From Anaerolineales bacterium (GTDB lineage Bacteria; Chloroflexota; Anaerolineae; Anaerolineales; UBA11579), in NCBI GenBank assembly GCA_019637805.1, contig JAHBVB010000001.1:1095875-1159874 (forward strand): a stretch of DNA of 64,000 nucleotides. The letters are read 5' to 3'. This document shows positions 21,218 through 29,985 of the stretch, piece by piece. Each line of letters starts with the position of its first letter. Within the stretch, counting starts at the first letter, position 1. Position numbers and translations under genes: made by a program. The notes under the pieces were generated by a model. The model did not search any database and was not told where the DNA came from. It saw nothing but the letters and a program-made list of their open reading frames with translations.

Positions 21218-23311
21218 GTGGACAGCTTTCATTTAGTCCCCCTGGTTGTATTCCTGCCGCTCGCGGGCTTTCTGTTGAACATAGCGATCGGCCGCCGCCT
21301 GGGCGAGCGCGGCTCGGCCCTGATCGCGATCGCGGCGGTGTTCGGCGCCTTTGTGGTGGCGGTGCTACAGGCGCTGAGCCTGGCGGCGCACCCGCACGGC
21401 GCCGCCGTGCCGCTGGCCGACTGGATCAATATCGGCAGCCTGCAGGTCCCCTGGGGCTTCCAGGTCGATACGCTCTCCGTGACGATGATGCTGGTGGTGT
21501 CCGGTGTAGGTACTCTGATCCACATCTACGCCTCCGGCTATATGTTTTACGATGTGCGCTACAAAGAAGACCCAGCCAGCTACACGCGCTTTTTCATCTA
21601 CTTGAACCTGTTCATCGCGGCCATGATGGTGCTGGTCAGCGGCAATAGCTACTTAATGCTGTTTGTCGGCTGGGAAGGTGTGGGGTTGTGCTCCTTCCTC
21701 TTGATCGGCTTTTGGTACAACCGCAACCCGGACGGCAAGAAGGGTTTCCTCAACTCACAGGCGGCCAAAAAGGCTTTTGTGGCCAACCGTGTGGGCGACT
21801 TTGGTTTTCTGATCGCAGTCTTCGCCATTTTCTGGGCCTTTGGCTCGCTGAAATTCGACGAGGTTCTGCCGTTGGCAGGCACGGTGGCCCCGGCCGTGAT
21901 CTTGCTGATCACCCTGGCGCTGCTGCTGGGCGTGACTGGCAAGTCGGCCCAGCTGCCGCTGTACGTCTGGCTGCCGGACGCCATGGCTGGCCCCACGCCG
22001 GTCTCGGCGCTGATCCATGCGGCCACGATGGTGACGGCCGGCGTGTATCTGGTGGCGCGTTCGGCCCCGTTGTTCGCCGTCTCGCCGGTGGCACAGACCA
22101 CAGTGGCCGTGGTGGGCGGGCTGACCGCCTTGTTCGCCGCCAGTATTGCTGTGGCGCAAACCGATATCAAGAAAGTGCTGGCGTATTCCACCATCAGCCA
22201 GCTGGGCTTCATGGTGGCGGCGGTGGGTATGGGCGCCTTCGTGGCCGGCATGTTCCACCTGGTGACGCATGCCTTCTTCAAGGCGCTGTTGTTCATGGGC
22301 TCCGGCTCGGTGATCCTGGCATTGGAACGGGCACACCATCCGCTGGAGGATGACCCTTACCTGCCCAAGAAGAAGAAAAAGAAGCACGACGAACACCACG
22401 CGCATGGCCACTTGGATCCGCAGGACATGCGCATTATGGGCGGCCTGCGCAAGCAGATCCCGGTTACGTATTGGGTTTACATGATCGGTGCAGTGGCCCT
22501 GGCGGGCCTGCCGCCGCTGGCCGGCTTCTTCTCCAAAGACGAAATTTTGACGGACGCGCTGCATGCCAATGTGTTCGTATATGTGCTGCTGACCGCGGCC
22601 GCCTTCCTGACCGCCTTTTATATGGGCCGCCAAATGCTAATGGTCTTTTTCGGCCAGCCGCGCTCTGACGCGGCGGCGCACGCCGTGGAAAGCCCGCCGG
22701 TGGTCACTGTGCCTCTGATGGTGCTGGCCGCTCTGTCCGCTTTCGGCGGCCTGCTCAACTTCCCTGGCTGGCACCCGCTGACCGACTGGCTGGAGCACAC
22801 CCTGGGCCACGACCTGGCGCACGCCACGGTCTTCAATCCCGGCGTGGCGGCCTTCTCCACCCTGCTGGCCGGCCTAGCCATCTACCTGTCCTGGCAGCTG
22901 TACGGCCGCCAGCCGTTGAAGGAGCGCCAGGCTGACCCACTAAAGAAGCGCCTGGGCTGGCTGTATAAGGCCATGGAAAACAAGTGGTGGGTGGACGAGC
23001 TGTATTTCGCCATCATCATCAACCCGTACAAGCGCATGGCCGCTTTCCTGGCCGACAAGGTGGACTGGGACTTTTGGCATGATTGGGTGCACGACACCTT
23101 GATCGCCAAAGGCTTCCGCGGGTTGGCCCACTTCTTGGCCAACCCGGTCGACCTGGGCGTGATCGATGGCTTGGCCAATGGCCTGGCCAAGACCGCCCAA
23201 GGGCTGGGCCGCGGGTTGAGCCTGCTGCAGAACGGCCTGGTGCGCAATTACGCCCTGGTGACCTTCCTGGGCGTGGTCATTATGATCGGATACCTCGTAT
23301 TCTCTAGCTGA
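21218..23311 (+). CDS. nuoL: NADH-quinone oxidoreductase subunit L
   Basis: 697 aa antiporter-like subunit at the far end of the membrane arm, with the long lateral helix at the C-terminus. It has GWEGVGLCSFLLIGFW, LPLYVWLPDAMAGPTPVSAL with the broken helix, and KKVLAYSTISQLGFM. Unusual is a soluble loop at about residues 384-405 with six consecutive lysines and then HDEHHAHGH, which could bind metal or interact with lipids. GTG start at 21218, fixed by the 2 bp spacing to nuoK. Confidence 0.96.
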   Translation: MDSFHLVPLVVFLPLAGFLLNIAIGRRLGERGSALIAIAAVFGAFVVAVLQALSLAAHPHGAAVPLADWINIGSLQVPWGFQVDTLSVTMMLVVSGVGTLIHIYASGYMFYDVRYKEDPASYTRFFIYLNLFIAAMMVLVSGNSYLMLFVGWEGVGLCSFLLIGFWYNRNPDGKKGFLNSQAAKKAFVANRVGDFGFLIAVFAIFWAFGSLKFDEVLPLAGTVAPAVILLITLALLLGVTGKSAQLPLYVWLPDAMAGPTPVSALIHAATMVTAGVYLVARSAPLFAVSPVAQTTVAVVGGLTALFAASIAVAQTDIKKVLAYSTISQLGFMVAAVGMGAFVAGMFHLVTHAFFKALLFMGSGSVILALERAHHPLEDDPYLPKKKKKKHDEHHAHGHLDPQDMRIMGGLRKQIPVTYWVYMIGAVALAGLPPLAGFFSKDEILTDALHANVFVYVLLTAAAFLTAFYMGRQMLMVFFGQPRSDAAAHAVESPPVVTVPLMVLAALSAFGGLLNFPGWHPLTDWLEHTLGHDLAHATVFNPGVAAFSTLLAGLAIYLSWQLYGRQPLKERQADPLKKRLGWLYKAMENKWWVDELYFAIIINPYKRMAAFLADKVDWDFWHDWVHDTLIAKGFRGLAHFLANPVDLGVIDGLANGLAKTAQGLGRGLSLLQNGLVRNYALVTFLGVVIMIGYLVFSS

Positions 23312-23313
23312 GG

Positions 23314-24837
23314 ATGGATATGGACTTTATTTTTGAACCGCTGAACCTGCTTACCTTCTTCCCGCTGCTGGGCGCGCTGGCCTTGCTCTTCATCAAAGAG
23401 CGTGAGGAGCTGAGCCGCCGGGTGGCCCTGGGGATCTCCCTGGTCACCTTTGGCATCTCGCTGTGGGTGCTGGCGATGTTCAACCCGGCCGACCCGACCC
23501 TGCAGATGGAGGTCAACGTCAGCTGGATCCAGGTGGCGGGCTGGAACATCCGCTATGCGCTGGGGATTGACGGCATCAGTATCCTGCTGGTGCTGCTGAC
23601 CACTTTCCTGGCGCCGATCGCCATCCTCTCCACCTGGAAAGCGGTGGAGGAACGCGCCCGTGACTTCATGGTCTTCTTCCTGATGCTGGAGACCGGCATG
23701 CTGGGCGTCTTCCTGGCGCAGGATCTTTTCCTTTTCTATATTTTCTGGGAATTCACCCTGGTGCCGATGTACTTCCTGATCGGCATTTGGGGTGGGGCGC
23801 AGCGCATGTATGCAGCGGTCAAGTTCTTCCTGTATACGATGGCCGGTTCTATCTTGATGCTGCTGGCGATCTTGTGGCTGGGCATCAACCAAGGTAGCTT
23901 CTATGTGCCGGAATTGATCGCACTGGGCAACATTCCCGGCGAGACGCAGTTCTGGCTGTTCCTGGCCTTTGCGGCCGCTTTCGCCATCAAGGTGCCGATG
24001 TGGCCGCTGCATTCCTGGCTGCCGGATGCGCACGTCCAGGCCCCCACGGCCGGCTCGGTGATCCTGGCTGGCGTATTGCTCAAGATGGGCACTTACGGCT
24101 TCCTGCGCTTCAACCTGCCGCTGTTTCCGCAGGCGGCGGTGCAGTTGGCCCCGGCCATGGCCACCCTGGCGGTGATCGGCATCATCTACGGCGCCATCGT
24201 TTCGTATTCGCAGAAAGACGTCAAGAAGCTGGTGGCCTATTCCTCCATCAGCCACTTGGGTTTCGTCGTGCTGGGCATCTTCGCCATCAATGCACAGGGT
24301 ATTGAAGGCGCCATTCTGCAGATGATCAACCACGGCATCAGCACCGGTGCCTTGTTCCTTTTGGTCGGCTTTATTTATGAGCGCCGTCACACGCGTGAAC
24401 TGGATGAGTTCGGCGGCTTGTGGAAGATCATGCCGGTGTTTGCCGTGCTGTCACTGATCGTCAGCTTGTCCTCAATGGGCTTGCCCGGCCTGAACGGCTT
24501 CGTGGGCGAGTTCACCATCTTGCTGGGCGCTTGGGGCGCCGGCCAGGCTGGCGGCGTGCTGGGCTCGGTGTGGTACACCGCCCTGGCGGCGGTGGGCGTG
24601 ATCTTGGCGGCGGTTTACATCTTGCATATGTTCCAGAAGATGTTCCTGGGCCCGGTGACCAAGAAGGCCAACGAGAAATTGAAAGACCTGGATTGGCGTG
24701 AACTGGCGGTGATGATCCCGCTGTTGGTGCTGATCTTTTGGATCGGTTTGTATCCCAAGCCCTTCTTTGACCTGATGCACCCGACCGTGGAGCATTTGCT
24801 GGGCTTGTTTGCAGACGGCGGAATGGCCCTGCGCTAA
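23314..24837 (+). CDS. nuoM: NADH-quinone oxidoreductase subunit M
   Basis: 507 aa antiporter-like proton-pumping subunit with about fourteen helices. Marks are FYIFWEFTLVPMYFLIGIWGG with the key Glu, FAIKVPMWPLHSWLPDAHVQAP, and KDVKKLVAYSSISHLGFVVLG. ATG 23314 or 23320 are both possible starts (MDMDF). nuoN begins 2 bp after it. Confidence 0.96.
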   Translation: MDMDFIFEPLNLLTFFPLLGALALLFIKEREELSRRVALGISLVTFGISLWVLAMFNPADPTLQMEVNVSWIQVAGWNIRYALGIDGISILLVLLTTFLAPIAILSTWKAVEERARDFMVFFLMLETGMLGVFLAQDLFLFYIFWEFTLVPMYFLIGIWGGAQRMYAAVKFFLYTMAGSILMLLAILWLGINQGSFYVPELIALGNIPGETQFWLFLAFAAAFAIKVPMWPLHSWLPDAHVQAPTAGSVILAGVLLKMGTYGFLRFNLPLFPQAAVQLAPAMATLAVIGIIYGAIVSYSQKDVKKLVAYSSISHLGFVVLGIFAINAQGIEGAILQMINHGISTGALFLLVGFIYERRHTRELDEFGGLWKIMPVFAVLSLIVSLSSMGLPGLNGFVGEFTILLGAWGAGQAGGVLGSVWYTALAAVGVILAAVYILHMFQKMFLGPVTKKANEKLKDLDWRELAVMIPLLVLIFWIGLYPKPFFDLMHPTVEHLLGLFADGGMALR

Positions 24838-24839
24838 CC

Positions 24840-26294
24840 ATGCCGACGCTTACCCCACTCGACTTTCAGGTCCTGCTGCCCCAGATCATTCTGGTGGCGT
24901 GGGCCTGCGCCTTGCTGTTGGTCTCGGTGTTTGCCCGCAAAGCCGGCCCCGGCCTGATGCCGGGGCTGACCGCCCTGGGCCTGCTGGTGACGGGCATCTT
25001 CGTGGCCTTCCAGTTCAGCCTGGAGGCGGATGCCTTTGGCGGCATGCTGGTGGCGGACGGCTTTTCCGCGTTCCTCAGCCTGCTGCTGATCATGGGCGGC
25101 TTGCTGACCATTGCGCTTTCGACCAACTACATGCAGCGCATGGGTTGGGCCAAGCCTGAGTATTATGTGCTGATGCTGTTCTCGATCAGCGGCATGATGC
25201 TGATGGGCTCGGCCAGTGACCTGATGCTGGTCTTCCTGGCTTTGGAACTGCTCTCCATCCCGCTGTATATTCTGGCGGCGATTGCCCGCCCGGACGAACG
25301 TTCGGAAGAAGCCGGTCTCAAGTACTTTCTGCTGGGCGCATTTGCCAGCGGCTTTCTGCTGTACGGCGTGGCCCTGGTGTACGGCGCCACGGGCAGCACC
25401 GGCTTCTCGGACATTGTGGCCGCATTGGGCAGCGGCGGCGCCCAGCCACTGTATTTGACGGTTGGCGCTGGCCTGATTCTGGTGGGCCTGGGCTTCAAAG
25501 TGGCGGCAGTGCCTTTCCATATGTGGACCCCCGACGTGTACCAGGGTTCGCCCACATCGGTCACGGCGTTTATGGCGCTGGGCGCCAAGGCGGCGGGCTT
25601 TGCCGCCCTGCTGCGCGTGCTGCTGGTGCTGTTCCCGGGTATCAGCGACCAATTGACCCCGGTGCTGAGCGGGCTGGCGGTGGCCACCCTGCTGGTGGGC
25701 AACCTGCTGGCGATCAGACAGAGCAACGTCAAGCGCATGCTGGCTTATTCCAGCATTTCGCACGCGGGCTTCGTGCTGATGGCCGTGAGCGCCTATGGCA
25801 GCGACGCGGCGCGCTTCGACCTGGTCGCTTCGGTCTTGTTCTACCTGCTGGCCTTCGCCTTCGCCAGCTTCGGCTCCTGGGCGGTGGTGATGGCCCTGGA
25901 GCATGCAGGGGGCAAGGGCCTGGAATTTGCCGACTATGCCGGCCTGGGGCGCAAGGCGCCCGGTCTGGCGGCGGCGATGGTGGTCTTCATGCTCTCGTTC
26001 ACCGGCGTGCCGCCTACGCTGGGCTTTGCTGGCAAGTTTTACCTGTTCCGCACGGTGCTGGAAGCCGGCCAGGTGGGCCTGGCGCTGGTGGGCGTGCTGA
26101 CCTCGCTGATCTCCGCCTACTATTACCTGCGCCTGGTGGTGGTGATGTATATGCAGCCGGGCACGCCCAAGGTGCACCAGGACAAGAGTTTGGCCTGGAC
26201 GGCGGGCGCGACGGCAGTGGCGACAGTGGTGCTGTTCCTGTTCGCGCAGCCGCTGTTCGGCTGGGCGGCGCAGGCGCTGCTCAAGATCTTCTAA
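24840..26294 (+). CDS. nuoN: NADH-quinone oxidoreductase subunit N
   Basis: 484 aa antiporter-like subunit and last gene of the nuo operon. Contains LALELLSIPLYILAAIARPD, KVAAVPFHMWTPDVYQGSPTS and KRMLAYSSISHAGFVLMA. All fourteen bacterial subunits A to N are present in canonical order in this operon, with gaps or overlaps of at most 10 bp, so one transcript probably covers about 14.4 kb. A strong terminator follows. Confidence 0.96.
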   Translation: MPTLTPLDFQVLLPQIILVAWACALLLVSVFARKAGPGLMPGLTALGLLVTGIFVAFQFSLEADAFGGMLVADGFSAFLSLLLIMGGLLTIALSTNYMQRMGWAKPEYYVLMLFSISGMMLMGSASDLMLVFLALELLSIPLYILAAIARPDERSEEAGLKYFLLGAFASGFLLYGVALVYGATGSTGFSDIVAALGSGGAQPLYLTVGAGLILVGLGFKVAAVPFHMWTPDVYQGSPTSVTAFMALGAKAAGFAALLRVLLVLFPGISDQLTPVLSGLAVATLLVGNLLAIRQSNVKRMLAYSSISHAGFVLMAVSAYGSDAARFDLVASVLFYLLAFAFASFGSWAVVMALEHAGGKGLEFADYAGLGRKAPGLAAAMVVFMLSFTGVPPTLGFAGKFYLFRTVLEAGQVGLALVGVLTSLISAYYYLRLVVVMYMQPGTPKVHQDKSLAWTAGATAVATVVLFLFAQPLFGWAAQALLKIF

Positions 26295-26319
26295 GCCTCT
26301 GGGCTGTGTTTCAAGCCAG

Positions 26320-26346
26320 GCGCCCCTCAGTGAGGGGCGCTTTTTC
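26320..26346 (+). terminator. Intrinsic terminator of the nuo operon
   Basis: GCGCCCCTCA and TGAGGGGCGC form a 10 bp perfect inverted repeat followed at once by TTTTTCTTT, 26 bp after the nuoN stop. Confidence 0.93.
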
Positions 26347-26353
26347 TTTCGGG

Positions 26354-26359
26354 TATACT
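26354..26359 (+). promoter_or_regulatory. -10 box placed for a leaderless HAD hydrolase mRNA
   Basis: TATACT with only 7 nt (gccgcct) to the ATG at 26367. It lies directly downstream of the nuo terminator, so the gene has its own promoter. Confidence 0.6.
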
Positions 26360-26366
26360 GCCGCCT

Positions 26367-27029
26367 ATGATCAAGGCGCTCATCTTCGATTTCGATGGTT
26401 TGATCCTGGACACGGAATGGCCCGATTATCTTTCCTGGCAACGGGTCTATCGCCAATACGGCTGTGAGCTGGCGGTGCAGGATTGGGGACAGATCGTCGG
26501 CGGAGACGCCGAGTCCGACTTTGATCCCTATGTGCATTTGGAGACGCTGAGCGGCCAGACGATTGACCGCGACGAGATCTGGATCAGCCGGCGTAAGGAA
26601 TATTTGGAAGACCTGGACCAGCAGGAGGTGCTGCCTGGGGTGCTGAGCTTGCTGGAAGATTCAGAGCGGCTGGGGCTGCGCCGGGCGGTAGCGAGCAGCT
26701 CGCCGGAGAACTGGGTGCGCGGCCACCTGGCGCGCCTGGGCTTGTACCAGCGCTTTGATGCCATCAAGACCGCCGACGACGTGCAGCAGATCAAGCCCAA
26801 CCCCGAACTGTACCTGGCAGCGCTGTCCGCGCTGGGCGTGGCCGCCGATGAAGCCATCGTCTTCGAAGATTCGCCCAACGGTGTGACCGCGGCGCGGGCG
26901 GCGGGCATTTTCTGCGTGGCGGTGCCCAACCAAGTGACCGCCCAACTGCAGCTGGACCACGCTGACTTGCGCCTGGGCAGCCTGGCGGAGATGCCATTGG
27001 CTGAACTGCTGAAGACGGTGGAGGCTTGA
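26367..27029 (+). CDS. HAD-superfamily hydrolase (beta-phosphoglucomutase-like)
   Basis: 220 aa. Motif I FDFDGLILDTE at 8-18 (nucleophile Asp and general acid Asp two residues later), motif II VASSSP near 111, a motif III Lys in QQIKPNPELY near 150 and motif IV VFEDSPNGV near 175. The cap inserted after motif I is the helical C1 type, as in beta-phosphoglucomutase and phosphoglycolate phosphatases. The substrate cannot be told from sequence. It probably forms a unit with the small gene starting 1 bp later. Confidence 0.92.
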   Translation: MIKALIFDFDGLILDTEWPDYLSWQRVYRQYGCELAVQDWGQIVGGDAESDFDPYVHLETLSGQTIDRDEIWISRRKEYLEDLDQQEVLPGVLSLLEDSERLGLRRAVASSSPENWVRGHLARLGLYQRFDAIKTADDVQQIKPNPELYLAALSALGVAADEAIVFEDSPNGVTAARAAGIFCVAVPNQVTAQLQLDHADLRLGSLAEMPLAELLKTVEA

Positions 27030-27030
27030 G

Positions 27031-27336
27031 ATGGCCTATTACCTGGTGACTGCCAAGCCGGATGAAGCCCTAATGGCCGACCTGCGCGGCCGGCTGGACA
27101 GCGGCGAGATCGAGGCGATGCGGCCCTTCGGCGTCTCGCTGCACCACGGCCTGGACAACGCCCGCTTGCGGGCGGATGGCCTGGCCGTGTGGGAAGAGGA
27201 AGACTACTGCATCCCACCGTTGGCGCAGGAACGCGCCGCCGTGCTGGATGATTACTTCAGCGAATTGCGCGTGGAGCGGGTCAGCGAGGGCGAGGGCTGG
27301 GCCCAAATCGAGGATCTGCCGCGGCTATTTGGTTAG
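27031..27336 (+). CDS. Small conserved-looking protein, unknown function
   Basis: 101 aa, acidic, soluble, with the N-terminus MAYYLVTAKPDEALMADLRGRL. I do not recognise a family. The reading frame is certain because of strong third-position GC bias and the 1 bp spacing to the HAD gene, which suggests translational coupling. Confidence 0.75.
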   Translation: MAYYLVTAKPDEALMADLRGRLDSGEIEAMRPFGVSLHHGLDNARLRADGLAVWEEEDYCIPPLAQERAAVLDDYFSELRVERVSEGEGWAQIEDLPRLFG

Positions 27337-27381
27337 CATCATTGTAGAACCCCCAAAATCTGAGCAATGACGGTCAATTGG

Positions 27382-27408
27382 GTAGGGGCGGGGTTACCCC
27401 GCCCCTAC
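27382..27408. repeat. 27 bp GTAGGGGCG palindrome
   Basis: GTAGGGGCGGGGT/ACCCCGCCCCTAC with one central base. Same outer sequence as the palindrome at 8303-8330. It lies between convergent genes. Confidence 0.85.
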
Positions 27409-27430
27409 GAAGAGCCGTATAGCTTGAGGT

Positions 27431-27484
27431 GCGCTGCTGCGCAGCGCGGGAGAATCTACCCGGCTGCGCCGGGTAACGATTCTC
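27431..27484. repeat. Two adjacent hairpins overlapping the lipA 3' end
   Basis: GCGCTGC/GCAGCGC (27431-27447) is followed by GAGAATC...GATTCTC (27450-27484) with an inner ACCCGGC/GCCGGGT stem. The second overlaps the last ~10 codons of lipA, so the tail of LipA (ESLPGAAG) is encoded by the repeat. Similar hairpins stand upstream of lipA. Confidence 0.7.
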
Positions 27485-28451
27485 CATGAGGGTCGGGAGA
27501 CGACGCTTCCCCATACAGTTTGCGATGCACGGCACTCAGCGCGCGCACCTGGTCAGCGGCGTGGTAGCTGCTGCGCACCAGCGGGCCGCTTTCGACCCAC
27601 TGGAAGCCGATGCCCAGGCCGTATTCCTTGAGGTGCATGAATTCTTCCGGCGTGTAGTAGCGGGCGATGGGCAGGTGCTTTTTGCTGGGCTGCAAGTATT
27701 GGCCCAGGGTGAGGATGTCCACGCCCCAGTCGCGCTGGTCGCGCATCACCGCCTTGACCTCGTCCATGGTTTCGCCCAGGCCGAGCATGATGCCGCTCTT
27801 GGTCAGTACTTCGGGGTCCATCTTCTTGGCGTTGCTGAGCGTGGCGGCGGCCCATTCGTAGTTGTCCTGCGGCTGCACCTGCTTGAAGAGCCGCGGCACG
27901 GTTTCCACGTTGTGGTTGAGGATCTCAGGCCGGGCGTCCATGACGATCTTGAGCGCCTCGGCGCTGCCCTTGAAGTCGGGGATGAGCACTTCGATGGAGC
28001 AGCCGGGGTGGATGGCGCGGATGCGCTTGATGACCATGGCGAAGATGGGCGCGCCGCCGTCGGCGCGCTCGTCGCGGTTGACGCTGGTGATGACGGCGTG
28101 CTGCAGGCCCATGTCTTTGACGGCCTGGGCTACCCTGAGGGGTTCGGCCCAGTCCATCTCGTTGGGCATGCCGCGCTTGATGTCGCAGAAGCCGCAGGAG
28201 CGGGTGCAGACGTCGCCGAGCATCAGGAAGGTGGCGGTGCCGTCTCCCCAGCATTCGCCGATGTTGGGGCACATGGCCTCTTCGCAGACGGTGTGCAGGG
28301 CTTTGCTGCGCATCAGGCGCTTGATGTTCTCGTAGCTTTCGCCCATGGGGGCGCGCACGCGGATCCAGTCGGGCCGGCGCATGGGAGTGACGTTGCTGAG
28401 CTGAATGTCGTCGAGCTTGATGCGGTCGCGAGTGGGGGAGTGGTTGGCCAT
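27456..28451 (-). CDS. lipA: Lipoyl synthase
   Basis: Radical SAM enzyme that inserts two sulfurs into octanoyl-lipoyl domains of the 2-oxoacid dehydrogenases and GcvH. 331 aa. The auxiliary cluster motif [12 protein letters not shown] and the radical SAM motif CTRSCGFC are present, as is the C-terminal RSSYHA whose Ser ligates the auxiliary cluster. Full length. A TAAAAT box ends 7 nt before the ATG, so the mRNA is probably leaderless. No lipB lies next to it. The last codons run into a hairpin repeat. Confidence 0.97.
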   Translation of the reverse strand: MANHSPTRDRIKLDDIQLSNVTPMRRPDWIRVRAPMGESYENIKRLMRSKALHTVCEEAMCPNIGECWGDGTATFLMLGDVCTRSCGFCDIKRGMPNEMDWAEPLRVAQAVKDMGLQHAVITSVNRDERADGGAPIFAMVIKRIRAIHPGCSIEVLIPDFKGSAEALKIVMDARPEILNHNVETVPRLFKQVQPQDNYEWAAATLSNAKKMDPEVLTKSGIMLGLGETMDEVKAVMRDQRDWGVDILTLGQYLQPSKKHLPIARYYTPEEFMHLKEYGLGIGFQWVESGPLVRSSYHAADQVRALSAVHRKLYGEASSPDPHGESLPGAAG

Positions 28452-28458
28452 TGGGGGT

Positions 28459-28464
28459 ATTTTA
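28459..28464 (-). promoter_or_regulatory. -10 box placed for a leaderless lipA mRNA
   Basis: TAAAAT on the minus strand, 7 nt (acccc ca) before the lipA ATG at 28451; no room for a Shine-Dalgarno. Confidence 0.55.
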
Positions 28465-28883
28465 CCGCGGCAAGCTCAGCTTTCAGCGGTCAGCTGCGCT
28501 GCTTCGCAGCTTGGAGAAGCGTAGCTTCTCCAAGCTTGATACCAATTCCTGCGAAGATATATTAATTGGTTTGGGGCGGGCTTTTTTTGGACTATTAATA
28601 TATCTTTTGCGCCCCAAGTTGTAATAATAATATTGCGGGGAGCGGGCAATATTACATGTTACATCTTTGGAAGTCATGGCTGAGCCCCCTTGGCTGGTTG
28701 GGCGTAGAGTGTCTGTGGGCCTATTAAATGCGGTTTGAAGCGTGTGAAGGGAAAAAGGCGCAGATGTCAAGGAACGGAATGAAAGGTGTATTTGCATACT
28801 TGGATGAGCCATTCATGGGCTACAAGGGAAAGTGGCTGGTCACAAGTAAGCAATAATAGAAAACTCCTTACTTAGGAAGCTTC
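28465..28883. other. Non-coding stretch with dense inverted repeats
   Basis: No convincing gene. From left to right: AGCTGCG/CGCAGCT hairpin (28489-28508), a 13 bp stem AGCTTGGAGAAGC/GCTTCTCCAAGCT with GTA loop (28508-28536), AAGATATATTAAT (28554-28566) pairing with 28594-28606, TTGGGGCG (28571-28578) pairing with 28610-28617, and AATATTGC (28629-28636) pairing with 28646-28653. The middle two pairs interlock in the order A-B-A'-B', as in a pseudoknot. I see nothing in 28660-28883. The region marks the edge between the core and the accessory island. Confidence 0.7.
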
Positions 28884-29327
28884 TCATTCAAAGGACTTCA
28901 TAATCAAGTCCTTGTCATACTGTGGAATTGTTCGAGCCGCCTGAACAAGCTGGATAAGTTCGACCAACTCGTCTTCGCGCAACATTCCTTTGAAATCGTT
29001 GTTTGCTGCAAGATGGTTGGCCAATTCCTGATATTCAAGGCCATCATAGATATAAGAACAATCAAGATAAGAATTCCCATCCAGAAAGGTGTAAACCTTT
29101 ACATCCAATTCAAGCTGACACATTCGCCTATCGGGGTTGGCTTCTATGAGAGGGTGTATCCGAGAGTTAATTAGGATGCCTAAAATCAGATTATCTGCGT
29201 GGTTTACATGAACGATAACAAGAAACTTGTTTTTGGGATTAGGCAGATACGCGCAAAACACATGCACTATTGCACCGGGAACAATTTTCGTTTTTTGGAG
29301 CTCGGCTCTGGATTTCCCCGAAAGCAA
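28884..29327 (-). CDS. Putative toxin of a Panacea toxin-antitoxin pair
   Basis: 147 aa. The N-terminal half (IVPGAIVHVFCAYLPNPKNKF, then LVIVHVNHADNLILGILIN) looks like the beta-barrel of PemK/MazF-type RNases, though no catalytic residues can be named with certainty. It starts 32 bp after the Panacea-domain gene, the usual place for the toxin in such pairs. TTG start at 29327 preceded by a purine-rich AAAGAGAAAG. The toxin role is inferred mainly from context. Confidence 0.6.
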   Translation of the reverse strand: MLSGKSRAELQKTKIVPGAIVHVFCAYLPNPKNKFLVIVHVNHADNLILGILINSRIHPLIEANPDRRMCQLELDVKVYTFLDGNSYLDCSYIYDGLEYQELANHLAANNDFKGMLREDELVELIQLVQAARTIPQYDKDLIMKSFE

Positions 29328-29359
29328 ATTCTTTCTCTTTCTATGACGGCTGCAATGAT

Positions 29360-29869
29360 TTAGGATTCAACAAGCAATTCCAGAAGCTGTTCTCCATTCT
29401 CTAGCTCTCTAACAAACTCGTCAAATGGGATAACATCGTCTTCTTGAGCGCTTTTGTAGGCTTGTGTATGGCTTAGGGTTTTTATGGCTCCAAAGGACAG
29501 TGGTGATAACTCTTTGAATGCTTCTTCCAAACATTCAATATCGCTTTCGCTTAGGCGCTGCGTGTCTGCGCGGCGCTTGGGGCTCAACGTTCGATTGTCC
29601 GGAGCATCAAGAACTTTTTGAGGGTCAGGATTATCAAACGAATATGTATCACCGCCTCGCGCATCTTTAGCAATATCATAGGCAAGGCTGGGAACTGGCC
29701 CGTGGCTCATCGCAATATATTTATCATTTATTAGCGGCATCCCATAGCGCGACAGGTGTAACTGCTCTGCACGCCATAGCATTTTCAACACCCAATAAAG
29801 GCGAGTGTCCTTGTTGCATAGATACAACAATGCCTCAACTGTCTTTTGATATTTTCGTTTATCGTTCAT
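29360..29869 (-). CDS. Panacea (DUF4065/SocA-like) antitoxin
   Basis: 169 aa. Shows the Panacea pattern: KTVEALLYLCNK, LKMLWRAEQLHLSRYGMPLINDKYIAMSHGPVPS with the Gly-Pro after His, then a variable helical C-terminus. These domains act as antitoxins against many unrelated toxins. ATG at 29869 has GGGGAGT 6 nt upstream. It precedes the putative toxin gene on the minus strand and follows an extended -10. Confidence 0.8.
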   Translation of the reverse strand: MNDKRKYQKTVEALLYLCNKDTRLYWVLKMLWRAEQLHLSRYGMPLINDKYIAMSHGPVPSLAYDIAKDARGGDTYSFDNPDPQKVLDAPDNRTLSPKRRADTQRLSESDIECLEEAFKELSPLSFGAIKTLSHTQAYKSAQEDDVIPFDEFVRELENGEQLLELLVES

Positions 29870-29918
29870 TTTTACTCCCCTGAATCATCCTCTTGTCTTA
29901 ATAACTTATCTCTCCAAA

Positions 29919-29924
29919 ATTGTA
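29919..29924 (-). promoter_or_regulatory. Extended -10 promoter of the Panacea pair
   Basis: TGC-TACAAT on the minus strand, an extended -10 element, about 50 nt upstream of the antitoxin start; no good -35. Confidence 0.5.
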
Positions 29925-29985
29925 GCACAAATGGGTCATGTTATTGCCCAGCAATGATTAGCAAATTTTTAAGGTTCACTGCGAA

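Noticed and set aside
24834-26537. 567-codon minus-strand open frame over nuoN
   Set aside because: Composition is dominated by His, Gln and Arg, typical of an antisense frame in high-GC DNA; nuoN on the other strand is certain.
28483-28812. 109-codon minus-strand open frame upstream of lipA
   Set aside because: It runs through several perfect hairpins, has no ribosome site and no recognisable family.
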